64,000 bases of DNA from Glutamicibacter sp. MNS18 (lineage in GTDB: Bacteria > Actinomycetota > Actinomycetes > Actinomycetales > Micrococcaceae), in assembly GCF_026107515.2 (NCBI RefSeq), contig NZ_JAPCHW010000001.1, positions 1 through 64,000 on the forward strand. The letters run 5' to 3'. The notes under the pieces were generated by a model that did not search any database, was not told the DNA's origin, and saw only the letters and a list, made by a program, of their open reading frames with translations. Made by a program: the position numbers and the translations under genes. Below are positions 34,876 to 42,039 of the stretch, one piece after another (position 1 is the first letter of the stretch; each line of letters opens with the position of its first letter).

Positions 34876-35676
34876 ATGAAACAAAAGCTGGGACGCTGGA
34901 TCATTCCGGTGCTGGGAGGGTTGGCCTTCGTCTACCTGCTGGTGCCCATCGCCTACATCTTCGTCTATTCCTTTAATGATGCCGGCCGGACCAACCTGGA
35001 ATGGCGGGGATTCACCTGGTCGAACTGGCAGAACCCCTGTGGCGCTCCGGCGGTTTGCGAATCCCTGGTGAATTCGTTGCAGATCGGCTTGCTGGCCACG
35101 GTGATCGCCACCGCGCTGGGTACCTGCGTGGCCCTGGGCCTGGTGCGTTACAAGTTCCGGTTCCGCAATGCCACCGATATCCTGATTATTCTCCCGCTGG
35201 CCACACCCGAAGTCGTGCTCGGCGCGGCCCTGCTGGCGCAGTTCCTGAACCTGGGATGGGAACTGGGCTTCACCACCATCGTGATTTCCCATGTGGTGTT
35301 CTGCATGGCTTTCGTGATCGTCACGGTGCGGGCCCGGGTCTCGGCCCTGGACCCGCGGTTGGAGGAAGCGGCCGCAGATCTTTACGCGAACCCGCGCACG
35401 ACCTTCTGGAAGGTCACCTTCCCACTGCTGTTGCCCGGGATCATCGCCGCGGCGATGCTCAGCTTCGCGATGAGTTTCGATGATTTCATCATCACCAACT
35501 TCAACTCGGGCAACGTGCAGACCTTCCCGAAATTCATCTACGTGGCCGCGACCCGTGGTATCCCCGCCCAGGCCAATGTCATCGGTTCGGCGATGTTCCT
35601 CCTGGCCCTGCTCGTGGTCATCATCGCCCAGATCATGTCCTACCGTAAACGCAAGGCGCTGGAAAAGGCACAGTAG
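34876..35676 (+). CDS. potC: Polyamine-type ABC transporter permease 2
   Basis: A 266-residue permease of the PotC type with six TM helices and the EAA loop EEAAADLYANPRTTFWKVTF (about residues 157-176). It lies 9 bp after potB and ends the operon. The final helix and FDDFIITNFNSGN region match family members that import spermidine or putrescine. A GC-rich repeat (CCAGCC and GGCTGG near 35680-35698) follows and may act as terminator, at low confidence. Confidence 0.9.
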   Translation: MKQKLGRWIIPVLGGLAFVYLLVPIAYIFVYSFNDAGRTNLEWRGFTWSNWQNPCGAPAVCESLVNSLQIGLLATVIATALGTCVALGLVRYKFRFRNATDILIILPLATPEVVLGAALLAQFLNLGWELGFTTIVISHVVFCMAFVIVTVRARVSALDPRLEEAAADLYANPRTTFWKVTFPLLLPGIIAAAMLSFAMSFDDFIITNFNSGNVQTFPKFIYVAATRGIPAQANVIGSAMFLLALLVVIIAQIMSYRKRKALEKAQ

Positions 35677-35850
35677 GCCAGCCGGGGCTGGAGGGCTGGA
35701 ACCCCGACACGTTCGCTGCAGGGCGTACTGGAAGCGCGTAAGCCCACCATCTTGAGATACAGCCGTCCCACGATACGGAAACGTCTACACTGGACTGTTG
35801 GGAGCCACCCACGCACCGAACAGACCGAGAATGAATGAGGAATCAGAGCC

Positions 35851-36333
35851 ATGGACGAACAGCAGGCCTGGTTGAACGACGAGGAACGCGAGGCATGGCT
35901 GGGACTGCAAAGCCTGTTCACCTTGTTGCCGGGGGTCTTGGACACCGATCTGCAAGGACTGCAGGGCATCACGTTGTTCGACTACCATATGCTGGCCATG
36001 CTTTCCGAAGCGCCAGAACGCAACCTGAGCATGACTGATCTGGCGGCGCGAACCAGCGCCTCGCTGTCCCGGCTTTCACATGTGGTCAAGAAGCTGGAAG
36101 CACGCGGCTGGGTCGTGCGGTTGCAGTCCAAGGAAGATGCCCGTGTGAAGATCGCCTCATTAACCACCAAGGGCTGGGACGTGCTGGTGCAGATAGCTCC
36201 GCACCATGTGGCAACAGTGCGGTCCCTGGTCTTTGATTCGCTGGATGACAAGGATGTTAAGGATCTTTCGCGGATTTCGCGAAAGATTGTCCGGGCCCTG
36301 GACGAGGAACATTGGATCCTGGATCCGGCCTAA
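35851..36333 (+). CDS. MarR family transcriptional regulator
   Basis: A 160-residue MarR-type winged-helix regulator. The DNA-binding region is LSMTDLAARTSASLSRLSHV then KKLEARGWVVRLQSKEDARV (about residues 58-100), with dimerisation helices at both ends. SD TGAGGAAT precedes ATG 35851 by about nine bases. It stands alone between the polyamine operon and the ribosomal protein cluster. MarR proteins often control an efflux or catabolic gene nearby, but no divergent partner is present, so its target is unknown. Confidence 0.9.
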   Translation: MDEQQAWLNDEEREAWLGLQSLFTLLPGVLDTDLQGLQGITLFDYHMLAMLSEAPERNLSMTDLAARTSASLSRLSHVVKKLEARGWVVRLQSKEDARVKIASLTTKGWDVLVQIAPHHVATVRSLVFDSLDDKDVKDLSRISRKIVRALDEEHWILDPA

Positions 36334-36680
36334 CCCGATTTGGATTGCCGGAGATTAACTGGCTATCATGAGTAGGCGTTAATCGCGCGCTTCGTGATGC
36401 CCCTACGGTGGTGGCAAAGCGTGTGCGCGTAGCCCGTAATACCGAATATCGTGATCGCCCGAGTACGGGGAAAATGCTCGACAGATTGCGAAGTTCACCG
36501 TCTTACATACTTCAAGGCGCTTCGGTTGGTTCTCACCCAGCCTGGTTACCTTCATAGTGTGCAGTATTAACGGTGTTTCACTGGTTGGCGGGACTCACTA
36601 ACGCATCAGTGATGTGGGATTCGGTCCCGCATTACGCGCGAGTACCGTCAAATTTTACTACTACTAACTGAGGAGTGATC
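36334..36680 (+). other. 347-bp leader region before rpmB
   Basis: No protein-coding frame is evident. Structural elements include a hairpin TGTGGGA-TTCGG-TCCCGCA (about 36614-36632, one wobble), a shorter TCACT-AACGCATC-AGTGA just before it and an AT-rich end (TCAAATTTTACTACTACTAAC) running into the rpmB SD. The region is less GC-rich than its surroundings. It probably holds the promoter and an untranslated leader, and could hold a small RNA. I see no Zur-like site with confidence. Confidence 0.4.
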
Positions 36681-36917
36681 ATGGCAGCTGTATGCCAGGT
36701 GACCGGTGCAGTTCCGAACTTCGGACACAGCATCTCCCACTCGCATCGTCGCACCAAGCGTCGGTTCGATCCGAACGTGCAGAAGAAGACCTACTACGTG
36801 CCTTCCCTGCGCCGCAAGGTAACCCTGAACGTGTCCGTCAAGGGCATTAAGCTGATCGACGTGCGCGGTATCGACGCAGTCATCACCGACCTGCTTGCGA
36901 AGGGTGTGAAGCTCTAA
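36681..36917 (+). CDS. rpmB: 50S ribosomal protein L28, cysteine-poor form
   Basis: 78 residues, beginning [28 protein letters not shown] in two overlapping pieces of the L28 signature. Only one Cys (C5) is present and the CxxC zinc pairs of the C+ form are missing. It starts the rpmB-rpmG-rpsN cluster, which in several actinobacteria comprises cysteine-free copies used when zinc is scarce and controlled by Zur. In Micrococcaceae this may simply be the normal set. ATG 36681 has GAGGAG at the right distance. Confidence 0.95.
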   Translation: MAAVCQVTGAVPNFGHSISHSHRRTKRRFDPNVQKKTYYVPSLRRKVTLNVSVKGIKLIDVRGIDAVITDLLAKGVKL

Positions 36918-36918
36918 C

Positions 36919-37089
36919 ATGGCGAAGAAGGATAAGGACGTACGTCCGATCATCAAGCTGAAGTCGACCGCCGGTACCGGATTCACCTACGTGACCCGCA
37001 AGAACCGTCGTAACAACCCAGACCGCATGGTTCTGAAGAAGTACGACCCAGTTGTCCGTAAGCACGTTGAATTCCGAGAGGAGCGCTAA
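36919..37089 (+). CDS. rpmG: 50S ribosomal protein L33, cysteine-free form
   Basis: A 56-residue basic protein reading [20 protein letters not shown] and then [15 protein letters not shown], the L33 signature. It has no cysteine at all, so it is the zinc-independent form. It begins 1 bp after the rpmB stop and 3 bp before rpsN, a tightly packed operon. Confidence 0.95.
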   Translation: MAKKDKDVRPIIKLKSTAGTGFTYVTRKNRRNNPDRMVLKKYDPVVRKHVEFREER

Positions 37090-37092
37090 GAC

Positions 37093-37398
37093 ATGGCCAA
37101 GAAGTCCAAGATCGCAAAGAACGAACAGCGCAAGGTCATCGTCGAGCGTTACGCTGAAAAGCGCCTCGAACTGAAGAAGACCCTGGTTGACCCGAACGCA
37201 TCGGACGAGGCCCGCGAGGCGGCCCGCGTTGGACTGCAGAAGCTTCCACGCAACGCTTCGCCAGTTCGCGTCCGCAACCGCGACTCGATCGACGGTCGCC
37301 CACGCGGCACCTTCCAGAAGTTCGGTATTTCCCGTGTTCGCTTCCGCGATATGGCTCACCGCGGTGAGCTGCCGGGCATTACCAAGTCTTCCTGGTAA
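37093..37398 (+). CDS. rpsN: 30S ribosomal protein S14, zinc-free long form
   Basis: A 101-residue S14, the long C- type without the CxxC zinc motifs (short S14 has 61 residues and four cysteines). The C-terminal [19 protein letters not shown] and [10 protein letters not shown] are diagnostic. Third gene of the zinc-independent ribosomal set. A bidirectional terminator follows. Confidence 0.95.
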   Translation: MAKKSKIAKNEQRKVIVERYAEKRLELKKTLVDPNASDEAREAARVGLQKLPRNASPVRVRNRDSIDGRPRGTFQKFGISRVRFRDMAHRGELPGITKSSW

Positions 37399-37429
37399 GC
37401 ACCAAAGCCTAGGGGTCTAGAACCCTGGC

Positions 37430-37474
37430 GAACACCGCCGCCCATCCCCGAGACGGGGAAGGGCGGCGGTGTTC
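37430..37474. terminator. Bidirectional terminator after rpsN
   Basis: GAACACCGCCGCCC (37430-37443) and GGGCGGCGGTGTTC (37461-37474) form a perfect 14-bp stem with an inner CCCCG/CGGGG helix, then TCGTTT. It separates rpsN from the convergent DUF1992 gene. Confidence 0.92.
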
Positions 37475-37515
37475 TCGTTTATCCACAACGGCGGGGCTTC
37501 AACCGCCAGCAGAAC

Positions 37516-38136
37516 TCAAGAGTCACCCCGCCGACGCCACCAGCGGCGGCGTGCCTGGGGGAGGGGCTGTGGTTCCGCTTCCGCGGCCCGTCCCCGCCGA
37601 CGGGCCTGCCAATGGGCGACCTCGACGTCCAGATCCCGCACATCGGTCACCACAGGAGGTCCGCCCTGCAACTGGCGCCGGGCTTCGATGATCCTGCGGT
37701 TGAAGTCCAATAGGTACTCACGGACCTGTGCCTCCCCGGCGAGTTGGTCCAGGGTCTGCTCCAATTGCCGGTCCTCGACGCGAAGGGTCAGCGCCGGCGG
37801 GCCCAGGCCACTGATCTTTTCGCGTTGCATCAGGCCCTTGATCCACCAATCTGGATCATTACCGCCAATGAGATGATCGATTTTCTGCCCGGCCAAGGCC
37901 AAATTGTCGAAGTCCCCCCGGGCAAAGGCCTCATCCAATACGGAATTGGCCACTTCCCACGCCTCGTCCGCGGCATGGATCTGCAGTGGAGTGCGCGGTT
38001 CCTCCACCGGGTGGTGTCGCCCGGTGCGCTGCGCGTATTCATCAACGGGTAATGGTGTCTGGTCCGCACGTTTCGCCCGGTAGCGCGCCGCATTCAGGGA
38101 TGCATCACGCTGCGGATATTCGGATTCGCTGCCCAT
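37516..38136 (-). CDS. DUF1992 domain protein (DNAJC28-like)
   Basis: A 206-residue soluble protein with the DUF1992 domain (about residues 60-130): WEVANSVLDEAFARGDFDNL, then KIDHLIGGNDPDWWIKGLM and EKISGLGPPALTLRVEDR. The domain occurs in bacteria and in the eukaryotic DNAJC28 protein; its function is unknown. There is no J-domain. The C-terminus is highly basic (ARRRWWRRRGDS), suggesting nucleic acid or membrane contact. Divergent from the SDR gene. Confidence 0.88.
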   Translation of the reverse strand: MGSESEYPQRDASLNAARYRAKRADQTPLPVDEYAQRTGRHHPVEEPRTPLQIHAADEAWEVANSVLDEAFARGDFDNLALAGQKIDHLIGGNDPDWWIKGLMQREKISGLGPPALTLRVEDRQLEQTLDQLAGEAQVREYLLDFNRRIIEARRQLQGGPPVVTDVRDLDVEVAHWQARRRGRAAEAEPQPLPQARRRWWRRRGDS

Positions 38137-38225
38137 CCATCCATGCTTTCATCGCCGGCGCTCCCGGGCAACACCCTGGGGAAGGAAACCGATGGCGGAC
38201 CGGCGCGCGTAGTAGCGTGGAAAGC

Positions 38226-39221
38226 ATGAACACAACACCGCGTTACGGGTCCCTGGAGCAGCTTGGCCACGGCGAGCCGTTGGACTCCGTTCATGCCAAC
38301 CGGATGCGGTGGGAAGGCTGGGGAGCAGGGCAAACCGCCTTGGTGACCGGAGCCAATGCCGGTCTGGGCTATTTCACCAGCCTGGCCCTTGCCGCCAGTG
38401 GTGCACATGTGATCATGGCCTGTCGATCCAGCGAGCGGGCCGATCGGGCCCGGCTGCAGATCGAGCAACGGGTCCCCGACGCCAAAATCACCACCAGACT
38501 CCTGGACACCAGCGACTATTCCTCGGTGGACCGGCTGGCCGAACAGCTGGAACCGGTAGACCTGGATATCATCATCGCCAACGCCGGAATCATCCACACC
38601 CCGACCAGCAGGCAGGAGAATGCTGCCGGACACGAACTGGTTATGGCCACCAACTACCTCGGCCATGTCCGGCTGGTGGGGAAACTGGCACCGCAGTTCA
38701 AGGCGCGTCCGCTACGGTTCATCGGTCTGGGCTCGATGGCCACCCGGATCCTGCCCGCCCAACCACAGAACCTGATGCTGCACCACGGGTACGGTGCCTA
38801 TCGTTCCTATACACAATCCAAGGCGGCCCTGCAGTCATTCACCCTGGGCCTGGACCACCGGCTCAAGCTGTTGTCCTGGCCCGCACGATCGATCGCCGTG
38901 CACCCGGGCTATTCCGTATCCGGCCTGACAGTGCAGGTGCCCGGTGTTAACGACCCCGGATTCGGCAAGCGGTTCGTCGGGCAACTTCAGCGCGGGTTCG
39001 CCCAGGGCAAGCACCACGGTGTGGTGCCGATTGTTGAAGCGGCGTTGAATCCGGGAATATCCAGTACCGCACGAGGCATCTATCTCGGGCCACAATGGCT
39101 ATCCACGGGACAAACACGGATGGTGAAACCGGCGAACCTGACCCGTCGCAAGAAGCTGCTGGACCCGGTGTGGGAGATGTTCACGGAAGCCAACGACGGG
39201 TTGGACCCCTTCGAACTCTGA
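38226..39221 (+). CDS. SDR family oxidoreductase
   Basis: A 331-residue short-chain dehydrogenase of the larger retinol-dehydrogenase/protochlorophyllide-reductase-like kind. It has TGANAGLGYFTSLALA (NAD(P) binding, about residues 41-56), IIANAGI, GLGSMAT and the catalytic YTQSKAA. The frame is open 80 codons upstream but overlaps the divergent DUF1992 gene; ATG 38226 gives the normal start. The substrate is unknown. Nothing else in the neighbourhood points to a pathway. Confidence 0.88.
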   Translation: MNTTPRYGSLEQLGHGEPLDSVHANRMRWEGWGAGQTALVTGANAGLGYFTSLALAASGAHVIMACRSSERADRARLQIEQRVPDAKITTRLLDTSDYSSVDRLAEQLEPVDLDIIIANAGIIHTPTSRQENAAGHELVMATNYLGHVRLVGKLAPQFKARPLRFIGLGSMATRILPAQPQNLMLHHGYGAYRSYTQSKAALQSFTLGLDHRLKLLSWPARSIAVHPGYSVSGLTVQVPGVNDPGFGKRFVGQLQRGFAQGKHHGVVPIVEAALNPGISSTARGIYLGPQWLSTGQTRMVKPANLTRRKKLLDPVWEMFTEANDGLDPFEL

Positions 39222-39565
39222 GGGCACCCGTGGGGCACCGCAGGTCGACTACCCCGCTGAGGGATCGGGTAGCTGGCAAGGACGGCACAGGGTGGGCACC
39301 CAGGCACAGGGTGCGCGGAGAATCCACACACGCGCCGAATGGGCCTTTACGTGTCCGGAAACACCCCGGAAGCATCCATTTGCCTCCCAGAACTCTCCGC
39401 TGAGCGTGAAATTCGTCCGATCTCCAAAAAAATCCCTAGATTTCCGGTGATTTCGAGCGTTTCGCCCCGAATCATTTGATAGGTTCATTTTCTAGAAGAC
39501 CGCGCGACCGCGTGGCGTCCAAGGCTTGAACGGGCCAAGGAAAACTAGTCCAGGAGGACCATACA
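39222..39565 (+). other. 344-bp gap before the HU gene
   Basis: No gene seen. A short hairpin GCACCC-AGGCACA-GGGTGC at 39296-39314 may terminate the SDR transcript. The stretch 39410-39500 is unusually AT-rich (CCAAAAAAATCCCTAG, CATTTGATAGGTTCATTTTC) and probably contains the strong promoter of the HU gene, although I cannot fix -35 and -10 boxes. Confidence 0.45.
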
Positions 39566-39850
39566 TTGGCTATGAACCGTAGCGAACTTGTTGCTGCTGT
39601 TGCAGCAAAGACCGATAACTCCCAGGTTGCCGTCAACGGTGTGCTGGATGCCGTGTTCGATGTTTTCGTCGAGCAGATCTCCCAGGGCGAGAAGGTTTCC
39701 ATCCCAGGTTGGTTGGCAGTGGAGCGCACCGACCGTGCAGCTCGCACCGGTCGTAACCCACAGACCGGCGAAGCCATCCAGATCCCAGCTGGCCACTCGG
39801 TCAAGCTGACCGCTGGTTCGAAGCTGAAGGCTGCTGTCGCCAAGAAGTAG
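39566..39850 (+). CDS. hup: HU family DNA-binding protein
   Basis: A 94-residue HU nucleoid protein. It reads MAMNRSELVAAVAAKTDNS and the arm region RTGRNPQTGEAIQIPAGHSV, with the beta-arm proline-containing motif. The start is a TTG at 39566: AGGAGG (39552-39557) lies 8 bp before it but 14 bp before the ATG at 39572, and the MAxNRSEL N-terminus matches Arthrobacter HU proteins. A strong hairpin terminator follows. It compacts and bends DNA as a homodimer. Confidence 0.96.
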   Translation: MAMNRSELVAAVAAKTDNSQVAVNGVLDAVFDVFVEQISQGEKVSIPGWLAVERTDRAARTGRNPQTGEAIQIPAGHSVKLTAGSKLKAAVAKK

Positions 39851-39889
39851 TCTCTTTTCAGACTTGTGATGCCGTATGAGGTATCAAAT

Positions 39890-39929
39890 ATTGCGGGTGG
39901 CTTCCTGGGAACAGGAGGCCACCCGCAAT
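39890..39929 (+). terminator. Terminator after the HU gene
   Basis: ATTGCGGGTGGCTTCCTG (39890-39907) pairs with CAGGAGGCCACCCGCAAT (39912-39929), 18 bp with one G-T wobble, loop GGAA, then AGTTTT. Confidence 0.93.
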
Positions 39930-39968
39930 AGTTTTAACTCGCGGCTCCTGCCTGCGTTTCACCCCGGC

Positions 39969-39986
39969 TTCTACCTGTCGTAGAAT
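39969..39986 (+). promoter_or_regulatory. Palindrome over the -10 box of the copper cluster
   Basis: TTCTAC-CTGTC-GTAGAA is a perfect inverted repeat with 6-bp arms. Its right arm contains TAGAAT (39981-39986), a good -10 box. The -35 (TTTCAC, 18 bp upstream) is weak. A repressor bound here would block the promoter. The inner CTAC/GTAG halves resemble those of the tetR-side operator at 15025-15044. Confidence 0.5.
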
Positions 39987-40021
39987 AGATTGCGGTGGTG
40001 GACCGGCCAGCAAAGGACAGC

Positions 40022-40633
40022 ATGCATAACAGCTCAGCAGCACCTCGCGTCGTGCGCGGGTGGATCGCTGCCTCGGTGTGCTCGTGGACCGCGTTCGCGG
40101 CCCACGCCCAAGCCACCCCCACGGCGGCTTCCGCCGTGGTCATGCTGCTGATCACCTGTATCTCTGCCGTTATCGCCATGGCCCTGCTGGGGCGAAAAAT
40201 CAACTTGTTGACCACCAGCCTGGTGGCCTTGGCCAGCCAGGGCATGTACCACTTCGCGCTGTCGGTGATGTCCCACCAGGGAGCCGAGCTGGTGGCCACC
40301 ACCGGGACCGGCGCCCATGCGCACCATGTGACCGCCCTGGGCGTGACGAATGCGGCAGGGGCCCCGGAATCGAATTCCATGGTCCTGGCCCACCTGCTGG
40401 CCGCTGTGGTCAGCATCTTCATCCTGCGCCAGGGCGAACGGATTGCCGTGGCCCTGGTTGACACCCTGAGCCTGGCTACGGTCCGCCGCATCCTGGCAGT
40501 ATTGCATCTGGCCTTGCCATTGGGATACAAGCCTGCGGCCGTTGATGTCCAGCGGCACCCGTTCCTCTCCCGGGACAGGGATTCGTTGCCCCTGCTTCGT
40601 GGCCCACCGTCCACGGTATTGATCCACGCCTAG
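40022..40633 (+). CDS. Membrane protein of unknown function, first gene of the copper cluster
   Basis: A 203-residue protein with about five hydrophobic segments: WIAASVCSWTAFAAHAQA, an AVVMLLITCISAVIAMALL helix, a NLLTTSLVALASQGMYHFAL helix, and LAHLLAAVVSIFILR. It contains HHV and MSHQGAE in loops with several His and Met that might hold copper. It opens the cluster ahead of copC behind a palindromic promoter. Similar hydrophobic proteins occur beside CopC/CopD genes in actinobacteria, but I do not know a function. ATG 40022 with AAAGGA; a GTG nine codons earlier is possible. Confidence 0.75.
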   Translation: MHNSSAAPRVVRGWIAASVCSWTAFAAHAQATPTAASAVVMLLITCISAVIAMALLGRKINLLTTSLVALASQGMYHFALSVMSHQGAELVATTGTGAHAHHVTALGVTNAAGAPESNSMVLAHLLAAVVSIFILRQGERIAVALVDTLSLATVRRILAVLHLALPLGYKPAAVDVQRHPFLSRDRDSLPLLRGPPSTVLIHA

Positions 40634-40654
40634 AACCAGCACATCAATACCAAG

Positions 40655-40693
40655 CCCTGCCCGCAGACCGCGGCATCAGCCCCACGGGCAGGG
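40655..40693 (+). repeat. Hairpin between the membrane protein gene and copC
   Basis: CCCTGCCCG (40655-40663) pairs with CGGGCAGGG (40685-40693) around 21 nt, directly ahead of the copC SD AAAAGGA. It may protect or attenuate the transcript. Confidence 0.55.
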
Positions 40694-40709
40694 AAAAGGA
40701 CACGAATCC

Positions 40710-41330
40710 ATGAACAGCTTTGCCATACCCCGCCAACGTACCCTCCTGACCCGGCTTTTCGCCGCCGCGATGATTTCGCTGTTGGCCCTCTTTACGATAG
40801 GTACAGCCGCCCACGCGCACGATGAACTGATCGGTTCCACTCCCGAGGCCGGCACAACCCTGACCGAGAGCCCCAAGGAGATCGTCCTGAACTTCTCAGG
40901 CGAACTCCAGACCCTGGCCGATGACGGCGGAACCGTCGTTGTCATCAGCAACCAGGCGGGGGACGAGATCGGGAACGATTTCGAGGTCGAAGGACGTGAT
41001 GTGCACATCACCCCTGCCACCGAACTGGTCAGCGGCGAGTACACCGTGGCCAGCAGGGTGATTTCCTCGGACGGCCACCCGATTGAAAAGGCCATCAGCT
41101 TCACGGTTGAGAGCGGCGAGAACTCCGCCGCCCCGATCGAAAGCGCCGCCCCTGAAACCGTATCCGCCGACGAATCCACCGCAGCCCCCGCCGAGGAACC
41201 CGCTCCGGCCGATGAGACCGCCGCGACCGGCGGAATCAGCCCCGTGCTGTGGATCGTCATCGGTGTCGCCATTGCCGGTACGGCGATCGCCGTGCTGGTG
41301 AACTTCACCCGCCGGAACAACACCAGGTAA
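40710..41330 (+). CDS. copC: CopC-type copper resistance protein, membrane-anchored
   Basis: A 206-residue CopC. The signal peptide ends at AHA, leaving H37 as the N-terminal copper ligand (HDELIGSTPEAGTTL follows). The CopC Ig-like domain runs to about residue 140 and ends with SSDGHPIEKAISFTV, whose His is the second ligand. An Ala/Glu/Pro-rich linker and a C-terminal TM helix (about 178-198) anchor it outside the membrane. It binds Cu(II) and works with CopD, encoded downstream as a fusion with CtaG. Confidence 0.93.
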   Translation: MNSFAIPRQRTLLTRLFAAAMISLLALFTIGTAAHAHDELIGSTPEAGTTLTESPKEIVLNFSGELQTLADDGGTVVVISNQAGDEIGNDFEVEGRDVHITPATELVSGEYTVASRVISSDGHPIEKAISFTVESGENSAAPIESAAPETVSADESTAAPAEEPAPADETAATGGISPVLWIVIGVAIAGTAIAVLVNFTRRNNTR

Positions 41331-41343
41331 CTTCCCCTTCCCA

Positions 41344-41379
41344 GGCCCACCGGCGCCCCCACGAGCGCCGGGCAGGGCC
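41344..41379 (+). repeat. Hairpin between copC and the PCu(A)C gene
   Basis: CCGGCGC (41350-41356) pairs with GCGCCGG (41365-41371) and the outer GGCCC (41344-41348) with GGGCC (41375-41379). It may be a weak terminator after copC that reduces distal expression. Confidence 0.55.
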
Positions 41380-41463
41380 CTACCAGCCACACCCCACAAG
41401 GGTCACGGGCGATGCCCCAGGCCGCCATGGCCCGGAAGCGGTGTGCACGAAAGTGAATTCCCA

Positions 41464-42039
41464 ATGATTTTTTCCAAGAAGACCACCAAGACCCTGGGCG
41501 CATTGGCCCTGGGATCGGGCCTGCTGCTCACCGGGTGCGCGCAGGGCACCGATTCCGAAGCAGCGGTACAACCCGATAATTCACCGCTCCAGGCCGACGC
41601 CCTGCAAGTCACCGAGAGCTGGGCGAAGGCCGCAGACTCGGGGATGAGCGCAGCGTTCGCGATGTTGAACAACGTTTCGGAACTGCCCGTGGAACTCGAA
41701 TCGGTGACCGAGAAGGACCACGGAACCACCATGGAGATCCATGAAATGGACGGCGAGGGAACCGACATGGTGATGCAGCAGATCGACGGCCCATTGCTGA
41801 TCGACGCCGGGCACCGGGTGGAACTGGCCCCGGGCGGCAACCACATCATGTACATGGACCTGTCCGAGCCCCTGGTTCCGGCCGAAACCTCCACGCTGAC
41901 GCTGAACTTCTCCGATGGGTCAAGCAAGGATGTGGATTTCGCCATCCGCAACTACGACGGTGCCAATGAAAGCTACCACGGCGACGGGGAGCATGCGGAT
42001 CACGCCGAGCAGGCGGAACACGGGGAAGGCGGCCACTAG
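41464..42039 (+). CDS. PCu(A)C copper chaperone lipoprotein
   Basis: A 191-residue lipoprotein (lipobox LLTGC, C25) with the PCu(A)C domain: H93 in HEM, M104, then NHIMYM giving H127 and M129, close to the H-X10-M-X21-H-X-M copper site (the second spacer is 22 here). It binds Cu(I) outside the membrane and passes it to cytochrome oxidase CuA or other cuproproteins. The last 25 residues are His/Glu rich (HGDGEHADHAEQAEHGEGGH), an extra metal-binding tail. ATG 41464 is chosen; GTG 41443 is an alternative. The next gene starts immediately after the stop. Confidence 0.88.
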   Translation: MIFSKKTTKTLGALALGSGLLLTGCAQGTDSEAAVQPDNSPLQADALQVTESWAKAADSGMSAAFAMLNNVSELPVELESVTEKDHGTTMEIHEMDGEGTDMVMQQIDGPLLIDAGHRVELAPGGNHIMYMDLSEPLVPAETSTLTLNFSDGSSKDVDFAIRNYDGANESYHGDGEHADHAEQAEHGEGGH

